15,023 nt of DNA from Deltaproteobacteria bacterium (GTDB lineage: Bacteria > Desulfobacterota > Desulfobacteria > Desulfobacterales > JAFDCJ01), in contig JAJRVC010000340.1 in the NCBI GenBank assembly GCA_024277475.1, forward strand, positions 1 to 15,023, written 5' to 3'. Under the pieces are notes generated by a model, which did not search any database, was not told where the DNA came from, and saw only the letters and a program-made list of their open reading frames with translations. A program made the position numbers and the translations under genes. Below, piece after piece: positions 8,044 to 14,553 of the stretch (positions are counted from its first letter, which is position 1; every line of letters begins with the position of its first letter).

Positions 8044-8073
8044 ACTACACTGCTCAACAAAACTTGCTGTCAA
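8044..8073 (-). promoter_or_regulatory. Sigma-70-like promoter candidate for dctP
   Basis: On the minus strand a perfect TTGACA (8073-8068) is followed after 18 bases by TGTAGT (8049-8044), four of six matches to TATAAT. It lies in the 128 bp gap between the aminotransferase stop and the dctP start, leaving a leader of about 65 bases before the strong Shine-Dalgarno. This would let the TRAP genes be transcribed separately from the redox genes upstream. Confidence 0.5.
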
Positions 8074-8102
8074 TACTTTCGCGGCCGCGGCCTGCTAAAA
8101 TT

Positions 8103-9275
8103 TCATCGAAGCGTATCCTCCAGATATTCAAGTGCCGCGCCGGCGCCTCCCTTTGTAAAAGGAATTCCGGCGAGGGAAAGTCCCATCTCCAGGCCCGAAA
8201 GGGTTCCGGCCAGCATCAGATCGTTGAAATAACCCAGGTGACCGATTCGAAAAATCCTGCCCTTAACTTTGCCCAGCCCGATGCCCAAGCACATATCAAA
8301 TTTTCTCAAAATTAATGCGAGTAATTCACCCGCGTCGAAGCCCTCAGGCATCATAACAGCGGTCAGTGAACTGCTGTATTCCGCCGGATTGGCACAGAGA
8401 ACTTCGAGTCCCCAGGCACGCACGGCCCGACGGACGGCTTCTGCATGGCGAGTATGCCGCTCAAAAACGTTTGGCAACCCTTCTTCTTCCAGCATTTGAA
8501 TCGCTTCCTGCAGGCCATACAGCAAATTGGTTGCCGGGGTATAGGGAAAGAAACCCTGTTTGTTGGCCTTAAGTATGGCCTCCCAATCCCAGAAAGATCG
8601 GGGCAGTTTTGCCGATCCGGATGCATGCAGGGCTTTTTCGCTGATAGCATTTAAACCAAGCCCCGGCGGTAACATAAGACCTTTTTGGGAACAGCCTACC
8701 GTCACATCCACCCCCCATTGCTCATGTCGATATTCTATCGAGGCCAGCGATGAAATCGTATCCACCATCAACAGGGCCGGATGCTTTGCCCGGTCCATGG
8801 CTTCTCTAATCAAAGGAATCCGGCTGGTAACCCCGGTGGAAGTTTCGTTGTGTACTGCCATAACAGACTTGATCCGGTGGTCCCGGTCTTCAGTAAGTTT
8901 CTCTTCGACCACTTCAGGTTCCACCCCGTGCCGCCAATCGGTGGGGACAAAATCGACTTCAATACCTAAAGCCGTTGCCATGTTGTGCCACAACGTGGCG
9001 AAATGTCCGGTCTCAAACATCAATACTTTGTCGCCCGGCGAAAGGGTATTTACCAGCGCCGCTTCCCAGGCACCAGTCCCGGATGATGGATAAACAACAA
9101 CCGGGCCGGAAGTTTGAAAGATCCGTTGGAGCCCTTCCAGAACCTCCATTGAAAGCTCAGCGAATTCAGGTCCCCGATGGTCGATGGTGGGCCGGCTCAA
9201 TGCCCGCAATACCCGCTGGGGAACATTGGTGGGGCCTGGAATTTGAAGAAAATGACGTCCGCTCTTAAAAGTCAT
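8103..9275 (-). CDS. Class V aminotransferase, serine-glyoxylate transaminase type
   Basis: This is a PLP enzyme that moves an amino group between an amino acid and a 2-oxo acid; its closest recognisable relatives use glyoxylate as acceptor (serine-, alanine- or aspartate-glyoxylate). From the ATG at 9275 the protein has 390 residues. It shows the N-terminal IPGPTNVP segment (12-19), VDTISS with the PLP-ring Asp (D172), the Schiff-base lysine K198 within GCSQKGLMLPPGLG, and R343 in FRIGHLG, which binds substrate carboxylate. An ATG at 9287 would overlap the preceding stop by ten bases but has its AAGGA almost touching it. The 9275 start lies two bases beyond that stop, with GGGA six bases ahead. 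Either way it is tightly coupled to the CODH-like gene. The amino donor is uncertain. A role in the same pathway as the redox proteins and the TRAP importer is inferred. Confidence 0.9.
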   Translation of the reverse strand: MTFKSGRHFLQIPGPTNVPQRVLRALSRPTIDHRGPEFAELSMEVLEGLQRIFQTSGPVVVYPSSGTGAWEAALVNTLSPGDKVLMFETGHFATLWHNMATALGIEVDFVPTDWRHGVEPEVVEEKLTEDRDHRIKSVMAVHNETSTGVTSRIPLIREAMDRAKHPALLMVDTISSLASIEYRHEQWGVDVTVGCSQKGLMLPPGLGLNAISEKALHASGSAKLPRSFWDWEAILKANKQGFFPYTPATNLLYGLQEAIQMLEEEGLPNVFERHTRHAEAVRRAVRAWGLEVLCANPAEYSSSLTAVMMPEGFDAGELLALILRKFDMCLGIGLGKVKGRIFRIGHLGYFNDLMLAGTLSGLEMGLSLAGIPFTKGGAGAALEYLEDTLR

Positions 9276-9277
9276 GA

Positions 9278-10975
9278 TTATTCCCATTCCTTCCCCGACA
9301 GCACAGCCGGCGCCTTAATCGTTTTCAGAAAATAGCCGGCTTTTGTCCGGGCATCTATTTTCTGGGTGATGACATGCAGCGATGCACTGAATTTTTCCTC
9401 ACAAAACCCTGTTAACGCCTTTTGGGTTTTCGGACTTCCGGTCACCGGCAGACAAGGCCAAAAATAAGTCGGGACCCCCATGGCAACCGTCCACATCGCC
9501 TTGGTGACCTCCACGGTTCGGCTGGCTTCGGGGAAATAGGCACAAATAGAATACTCTGAAAGCGACTTTTCTACGGCAGTGGATAGCGCCAGTAGAAAAT
9601 CCGTCATATTCCAATCAATCACAGCCGGTACCTTGTTCCCTAAAGAGGTCAGCAGATCTACTATCCCTTCACTGCAATCCTTCTTCCGCCGGGTTGGATC
9701 CAGCAGTCTGTATTTCGCCAGGCTTACACTCGCTTCCCCATCAGAAATACAGAGGATGTCATTTGACAGAAATTCCTTTGCAACCGTGGCCAGTATTTCG
9801 TCCTGGGTATATTTGACGTTATTACTGCCGGCAAGTATCGCGATCCCTTTGATTTTACCACTTTGCAGAGCAGCTGCAATTTTTTTAACATCCACATCAG
9901 CCGAAGAGAATCCCATGACAGCCGTCTCTTTCACCATGGGGACATCCTTGGGGATGTTCTGCCGAATTTCGAAGGTATTGCGGGCCTGTTCCACGATTTG
10001 GCCGGCAAATGCATCCATGTCCGCATTCTGTTGCAATCCGTCTGCCGGGACCAGGGCTACTTTCCAGTCTTTAGCAATATCCGATAGAGAGGGATTGACA
10101 AATTGGTGACCCGTCACAATCAGATCAACGGCGCCCGTCATCAGGGGAATTTCCTGGGATGCAGCAGTTGTGACCGGGAAAAAACAGTATGGCGGCAACA
10201 GCGGATCGGTGCACACACCCATCACGCTTACATTTTTCTCTTGCGCTGCTGCGGCGATCTTCTGTTTGAGAACCGGTGAGATATAACCATAAAAAAGGAT
10301 CGTGGGTGCATCCTTTTGAAGAACACCCAGGTTGACTTCCAGCTCTGAGACAACCATGTCTCCAAAGACCGCTGCCTTCAACTTTCTCTGGAGCCTGTCG
10401 GCCATGCACCCTAAAAGCGATGTCTTGAACGTCCACAAAAGGGTTTCTTCCATTTCGCAAATTCCACCCTCCAGTTTCTGTGAAGCCTTGAAAATATCTC
10501 TGGCGATGCCTTGGGGGAGAATCCCTGCCGCCTTCCAGTTTTCAACCAGACCGGAGGGGAACTCATTGACGACTTCAGAGTTCCCGTTCTCAAGCAGATT
10601 TTGAATTTCTTTTATGGTTTGCCCTGCTTGATCCTTGTCAGCGGGCTTAATTTTTCCGGCTATTACACTATCTGAAAAATCATTTAACTGGTCCAAACAG
10701 GACATCGTTCCCTTCAGAACCAATCTCATCAAAGTTTGAACTGCAAGGGTGTCTTTGTCCTTGCCGCATACGCCCAGTTTGCTTTGACTCCGAAATGGAT
10801 GGCTGATACAGGGGCCTTGGAGGCAGTCACGACAGCTCAAGCCGGATTCACAGAAACCGCATTCGGGAAGCTGGCTCTCAAAACGGTCCCAGGTCAGTGT
10901 TATCTCCTGGTCTGCTGCTTTCAGCAAAAAATGGCTCACCGCGCGATCAGCGGTTTTTCTCTGGATAAACTCCAT
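9278..10975 (-). CDS. CODH (CooS)-like prismane-family protein lacking the Ni-Fe-S C-cluster ligands
   Basis: Homology to anaerobic CO dehydrogenase is clear. Residues 7-71 follow CooS closely, with C39, C42, C48, C51, C56 and C70 at the family positions. C48/C51/C56/C70 would hold the [4Fe-4S] B-cluster. The C39-x2-C42 pair, with Ser at 47, resembles the CX2C type of intersubunit D-cluster known from Desulfovibrio. VNLGVL (214-219), TGAVD (280-284), NPSL (294-297) and TGSPK (512-516) also match. The active site does not. The C-cluster His lies at Y231 (FYGYISP instead of a GHxP motif). Four ligand cysteines align with F292, S384, E414 and N456, and the fifth with C255 or T256. The proton-relay histidines are C93, Q96, D99 and D102. 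At 565 residues it is about 65-70 shorter than typical CooS, the losses being internal. The frame is intact, with a strong AAGGAG before the ATG. Neighbours are the CooF-like and flavin oxidoreductase genes. It is therefore probably functional but not a CO dehydrogenase. Its reaction is unknown; residue equivalences are by-eye alignment from memory. Confidence 0.85.
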   Translation of the reverse strand: MEFIQRKTADRAVSHFLLKAADQEITLTWDRFESQLPECGFCESGLSCRDCLQGPCISHPFRSQSKLGVCGKDKDTLAVQTLMRLVLKGTMSCLDQLNDFSDSVIAGKIKPADKDQAGQTIKEIQNLLENGNSEVVNEFPSGLVENWKAAGILPQGIARDIFKASQKLEGGICEMEETLLWTFKTSLLGCMADRLQRKLKAAVFGDMVVSELEVNLGVLQKDAPTILFYGYISPVLKQKIAAAAQEKNVSVMGVCTDPLLPPYCFFPVTTAASQEIPLMTGAVDLIVTGHQFVNPSLSDIAKDWKVALVPADGLQQNADMDAFAGQIVEQARNTFEIRQNIPKDVPMVKETAVMGFSSADVDVKKIAAALQSGKIKGIAILAGSNNVKYTQDEILATVAKEFLSNDILCISDGEASVSLAKYRLLDPTRRKKDCSEGIVDLLTSLGNKVPAVIDWNMTDFLLALSTAVEKSLSEYSICAYFPEASRTVEVTKAMWTVAMGVPTYFWPCLPVTGSPKTQKALTGFCEEKFSASLHVITQKIDARTKAGYFLKTIKAPAVLSGKEWE

Positions 10976-11062
10976 ATTTTTCTCCTTTCCTTAACTCAAG
11001 GGCCAATACCTTTATAGTTTTTTAACCTTTTTCTATTGCTGATATTCGATGCCGGCACCGAC

Positions 11063-11512
11063 TTAAAACACCTTGCGATAATCTTTGCGTTCTTCAACCG
11101 TAATAGCATCGGTGGGGCATACTTCCGCACAAATAGGGTATCCCATATTGCGACAACGGTCGCATTTAATTGCGACTTTGTACGTAGGTGAGGGGTTGAT
11201 GATACCAAAGGGACATACCATCACACACATCCAACAGGCAATGCATGTCGGTTCATGAACATATACCAGCCCCGTTTCAGGCTCGCGGCGCATGGTACCA
11301 TTGGGGCACGCATCCAGACAAGGTGCCTCCACGCAATGTCGGCACTGCAGGGCGAGCTTTTTGCCTTCCACATACACCCGGGCCACCGGCTGCGGCTCTT
11401 CATTAATGGCCTGGGACAGCTCCTTTGCAACGGATGCTATTTCCGTTCCGCACCACAGTTCACATTGATGGCATCCCGTGCATTTTTTTGGATCTACCTT
11501 TATAACTTGCAA
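11063..11512 (-). CDS. CooF-like ferredoxin with four [4Fe-4S] clusters
   Basis: This is an electron-transfer polyferredoxin of the CooF/DmsB-like type, which in CODH operons shuttles electrons between CooS and a partner enzyme. The 149-residue product has sixteen cysteines in four groups (11/14/17/21, 57/60/65/69, 90/93/96/100 and 117/120/128/132), enough for four [4Fe-4S] clusters. No signal peptide is present, so it is cytoplasmic. There is no ATG. The frame is open from a TTG at 11548, but the TTG at 11512 follows AGGAGG with five bases spacing and makes the protein begin shortly before the first cysteine motif, as family members do. The flavin oxidoreductase gene ends 39 bp upstream and the CODH-like gene starts 87 bp downstream. 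It probably carries electrons between those two proteins. TTG use may keep expression low. Confidence 0.9.
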   Translation of the reverse strand: MQVIKVDPKKCTGCHQCELWCGTEIASVAKELSQAINEEPQPVARVYVEGKKLALQCRHCVEAPCLDACPNGTMRREPETGLVYVHEPTCIACWMCVMVCPFGIINPSPTYKVAIKCDRCRNMGYPICAEVCPTDAITVEERKDYRKVF

Positions 11513-11551
11513 TTTTTCCTCCTCATCAAAAAAGGCTCTGAGGTTCAAACC

Positions 11552-12865
11552 TTAGAGACCCGTATCCATCAGCTCTTTGTATTCTGGTTCGGTGAATTTA
11601 TCACCGTTTCGTCTCAATAACGGCAAAATATCAATAAAATTCAGGTTGTTGCTCATCAGAACCGAGACATAATCGGAAACGTCGATTTGCCGTCTCAAAA
11701 GCACCGATATGAGCCCGGATTTCTGGGTTTGTCCTACGCCGATAAAAATAGCGCCGACAATACATCCGTTTTTCAGGATGAGCTTCTTATAAGTGTTTCT
11801 GGTGCGTCTCTTGATTTCCTGGAAATGGCAGTCTTCTTCGGCATATGAGCACTCTTCCGTGCGGGTGACACCCATGGACATGGCGGGAATACCAATAAAG
11901 TTTCCAATGGAATTCATCCTGACGGATCCGGCGTACTGCGTGTCCTGCCCGGTCATATTGAGTCCGGCAATACGTCCTTGCTCAACAGCCATGGGCCAGA
12001 TGGCGTTGATAAACGGCGTGTTGCGGGCAATATCAAAGGTTTCGCAGACATCTCCGGCTGCATAAATATCCGCGAGACTGGTCATCATGTTGCCGTCGGC
12101 CCTGATACCTCCCATCATGCCAATCTCTATGCCGGCTTTTTCGGCAAGTTCTACAGCAGGCCGAATGCCCACGGATAAAATAACATTGTCACATTCGATT
12201 TCTCCCATACTCGTGATAACGCTTTGGACGTGCCCGTTTCCGGTAAATTCAACAGCGCGCTCTCCGGTGATTATCTCGATTCCCATCTGTTCGATGACGC
12301 CTCTAATAATGGTGGCGGCCTCATCATCAAAAACCGTCGGCAGAACATGGCCCAATTGTTCCAGCAAGGTGACTCTGACGCCCCTTCTCATCAAACTGAT
12401 ACAGGATTCGACACCGATGCTGCCCGCGCCGATGACGACCGCCCTTTCGCCTTTGAAGTGATAAATCTTTTCCGCGTCCTGCATGGTTTTCAGCGCAGAG
12501 ATACCCTCCTTGTCAACGCCGGCAATTTTGGGGATGATCGCATTGCCGCCGGTGGCCAAAAGCAATTTGTCAAATTCATAAGTGTCCCCATCCTCTGTCA
12601 CGAGGGTTTTAGAATCAGAGAAAATCTCCTGAACCCTGGTTCCCATATGCGGGGTAATGTTGTTTTCCTTAAAAAAATCCGCCGATCTGAAATTTAAAAG
12701 CGGTTTTGAAAGTTCCTCGGCAACATAGTATGGGAGAAGAACTCTTGAAAAAAGAGGCGTCTCTTCATCGCTGAACAAATCGATCGGCGATAACCTGTCT
12801 ACGGACCGAATCGCCTCTACCGCACTTACTGCTGCGGCGCTCCCTCCTACCACTGCATATCGCAT
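11552..12865 (-). CDS. NAD(P)/FAD-dependent oxidoreductase (CODH-operon type)
   Basis: This 437-residue flavoprotein has a two-dinucleotide-binding-domain fold. The N-terminal FAD site is VVGGSAAAVSA (5-15), the NAD site is VVIGAGSIGVE (143-153), and the second FAD motif is DIYAAGDVCE (266-275). E169 at the end of the second strand of the NAD domain favours NADH over NADPH. No redox-active disulfide of the CxxxxC glutathione-reductase type is seen. Flavoproteins of this group commonly accompany cooS and cooF in anaerobes, linking the Fe-S chain to NAD(P). The start is an ATG at 12865 with AAGGAG seven bases upstream. It is the first gene after a promoter candidate with a perfect TATAAT, so it likely heads the transcript that includes the CooF-like, CODH-like and aminotransferase genes. 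The direction of electron flow cannot be read. Confidence 0.9.
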   Translation of the reverse strand: MRYAVVGGSAAAVSAVEAIRSVDRLSPIDLFSDEETPLFSRVLLPYYVAEELSKPLLNFRSADFFKENNITPHMGTRVQEIFSDSKTLVTEDGDTYEFDKLLLATGGNAIIPKIAGVDKEGISALKTMQDAEKIYHFKGERAVVIGAGSIGVESCISLMRRGVRVTLLEQLGHVLPTVFDDEAATIIRGVIEQMGIEIITGERAVEFTGNGHVQSVITSMGEIECDNVILSVGIRPAVELAEKAGIEIGMMGGIRADGNMMTSLADIYAAGDVCETFDIARNTPFINAIWPMAVEQGRIAGLNMTGQDTQYAGSVRMNSIGNFIGIPAMSMGVTRTEECSYAEEDCHFQEIKRRTRNTYKKLILKNGCIVGAIFIGVGQTQKSGLISVLLRRQIDVSDYVSVLMSNNLNFIDILPLLRRNGDKFTEPEYKELMDTGL

Positions 12866-12926
12866 CTTTCTCTCCTTCCTGCGTTAACGGCAACGTATGA
12901 AGTTTTTTTACATTTTGTGGTAAAAA

Positions 12927-12956
12927 ATTATAGTGGGGTATATTCGCTAACTTTAA
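12927..12956 (-). promoter_or_regulatory. Promoter candidate for the flavin oxidoreductase-CODH-like genes
   Basis: In the 149 bp gap before the oxidoreductase, the minus strand carries a perfect TATAAT (12932-12927). A weak TTAAAG lies 18 bases upstream (12956-12951). The distance to the ATG at 12865 leaves a leader of about 55 bases. The gap is AT-rich, so chance -10 matches are possible. If real, the redox and aminotransferase genes can be expressed independently of the two Fe-S genes upstream. Confidence 0.45.
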
Positions 12957-13014
12957 ATAATTGGATATTCAATAGTCGATTCCAGTGTGTCCGGTTAGGT
13001 GGTTTCCCCCCGGG

Positions 13015-13662
13015 TCAATATAAACTTTTGACCATATAAGAAGAAAGCACCTCTCTGAAAATATTTTCCCCACGTGTCACATTGAAGTTCCCGCACGTGC
13101 AGCACTGTGCCATCTCCAGGCAGCAGTCTTTAATGGTTCTGCGCCCGCGCTTGATGTCTCTAATCATTTTGCCCACCAAATCCGAGGCTATCATGGCATG
13201 GCCGCACATGGTCAGAAGCTTCAGTATGGGATAATCCGGTAATCTCTCAATGGCTCCCCATGTTCCCAGTGAATATTCAAGCGAATGAATCGGACCCAGT
13301 CCGGCCTCATGCATACACTGCTGTACGACATCGGTAACACCGGATATGATCACTGAAATTCCGGGTCTCCTGTCTTTCAGTTCTCTGAGCAGGGTAACAA
13401 TCTTATCCCGGTTATCAAAGGTGCACTGAACGATGGTCCCGTCGGTAACGCTGGCCAGGATATCATCCATGGTGGTGTTGTAAATATTGCCGGTTTTCAT
13501 ATCGCCCAGATTTATGGGGCCATGTTTATAACATATGCTTAGAAATTCCTGTGTCTTGGGGGCCGACCCTACTTTGTTGACACCCGTCGCCGGGCAACCC
13601 AGTACCACAAAGTCATTTTTCAGCTCTTCATAACTCCCTCTCCGGTGCAAACTGTGTGTCAT
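13015..13662 (-). CDS. Unrecognised cysteine-rich protein
   Basis: I do not recognise this 215-residue cytoplasmic protein. There is no signal peptide or membrane segment. It opens with MTHSLHRRGS, contains an alternating hydrophobic core (for example ISVIISGVTDVV, 102-113), and a TMCGH segment (151-155). Near the C-terminus there is a dense cysteine patch: C180, C181, C187, C188 and C190. Other cysteines are at 23, 44, 80, 116 and 153. The patch could bind an Fe-S cluster or another metal, but no standard ferredoxin motif fits. The ATG at 13662 has GAGGAGG six bases upstream. It starts 12 bp after the stop of the 2x[4Fe-4S] protein, so the two are almost certainly co-translated partners. It is clearly a real gene (strong ribosome-binding site, tight operon spacing); its function is unknown. 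Confidence 0.75.
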   Translation of the reverse strand: MTHSLHRRGSYEELKNDFVVLGCPATGVNKVGSAPKTQEFLSICYKHGPINLGDMKTGNIYNTTMDDILASVTDGTIVQCTFDNRDKIVTLLRELKDRRPGISVIISGVTDVVQQCMHEAGLGPIHSLEYSLGTWGAIERLPDYPILKLLTMCGHAMIASDLVGKMIRDIKRGRRTIKDCCLEMAQCCTCGNFNVTRGENIFREVLSSYMVKSLY

Positions 13663-13674
13663 GGCCAGCCTCCT

Positions 13675-14430
13675 CTAATTATTGTAAAATTTGAAGGCCG
13701 GTTCTCCCAACCCCATATTGTTTTTGCTGTTGATTGAATACCAGTAACCTGCTTCTTCCAAGACCGCTTTGATGGGGACCTCTCCCTCCGGGGTAACTTT
13801 TGTGATCACTTCCACTGTGAAAACGGTATCGACCTTCTTGGCAGCCCCTTCCAACGCTTTTAAGGCCTCGGGGAGTCTTTCCAGCTTGCACTTGCCTTCA
13901 ATAATAGCCGAAGTCGCTTTCTCGCCAAGAACATCATCTCTGAGTTTCCCTGTATTTTTGTCCGACATGAAATGGGTAACCGGATTCTCACTTGCCAGTT
14001 CGTAGCCGATGTCCGCACCCATTAAGGCCATGGAGACAATCTCGACATCCCTGAAATAGGCCCCAATGCCCGGCCTGCCCAGTTCGACACCGACGCCGAC
14101 CTCCCCCGGGAGGAAAGAGCCTTTAACGTCATTGGTCTTCATTTCCTCGGTGCCGCGGCCCGGTACCTGAGAACCCTTAAATTCAATCAGGGGATTGCTC
14201 AAGATACCTCGGATTTCCCGCGGCCAGTCTTCAACGGGCTGTTGCAGCGCTTTGACGGGACAGATATTGGCCCTTACACACATACCGCAGTCGGTGCACT
14301 TGTCCTGGTCGATTTCAATATAGACTCTGCCTGGAATGACCTCATGTTTATGAAACGTCTGAATTTTGCCCATCGGGCAATAGGGAAAGCATCTCTTGCA
14401 CCCTATACACTTGTCTTTATCTGCTTTCAT
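13675..14430 (-). CDS. 2x[4Fe-4S] ferredoxin-domain protein with unrecognised C-terminal domain
   Basis: Residues 1-62 form a dicluster ferredoxin: C8/C11/C14/C18 for one cluster and C45/C48/C51/C57 for the other. The remaining 190 residues contain no cysteine except C181. They form a domain I cannot name, with a GEVGVGVELGRPGIG stretch (109-123), several alternating hydrophobic strands, and a closing NSKNNMGLGEP (234-244). The glycine-rich segments suggest a ligand- or cofactor-binding domain, but that is a guess. The ATG at 14430 has AGGAGG at ideal spacing. The gene leads a two-gene pair with the cysteine-rich protein downstream and follows the regulator by 123 bp. It could supply electrons or sense redox state for the pathway; nothing in the sequence decides this. 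Confidence 0.8.
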   Translation of the reverse strand: MKADKDKCIGCKRCFPYCPMGKIQTFHKHEVIPGRVYIEIDQDKCTDCGMCVRANICPVKALQQPVEDWPREIRGILSNPLIEFKGSQVPGRGTEEMKTNDVKGSFLPGEVGVGVELGRPGIGAYFRDVEIVSMALMGADIGYELASENPVTHFMSDKNTGKLRDDVLGEKATSAIIEGKCKLERLPEALKALEGAAKKVDTVFTVEVITKVTPEGEVPIKAVLEEAGYWYSINSKNNMGLGEPAFKFYNN

Positions 14431-14553
14431 CAGAACCTCCTATCATTTGAATTCACCGAAGGGAAAATCAGGAAAACGGTGCTCTCATTATGACATTGTT
14501 TATAATAACGGACCATTCTTTGCCATGTTTGTTTATGTAACATTTGGGAAATC

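Noticed and set aside
6979..8073. Longer dctP start at 8073
   Set aside because: It is a TTG without a Shine-Dalgarno and overlaps the promoter candidate; the ATG at 7974 has AAGGAGG and gives a normal signal peptide.
8080..8100. GC-rich palindrome GGCCGCGGCC after the aminotransferase stop as a terminator
   Set aside because: No stable stem-loop with a spacer and no T-run follows on the minus strand.
9278..10975. Calling the CODH-like gene a functional CooS or a hydroxylamine reductase (Hcp)
   Set aside because: The C-cluster ligands and proton-relay histidines of CooS are replaced, and the hybrid-cluster motif segments of Hcp (such as the THGE-type Glu and its cysteines) are not found at the matching places.
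9278..10975. Treating the CODH-like gene as a pseudogene because its active site is lost
   Set aside because: The frame is uninterrupted over 565 codons, the ribosome-binding site is strong, core fold motifs and N-terminal cluster cysteines are kept, and partner genes are intact.
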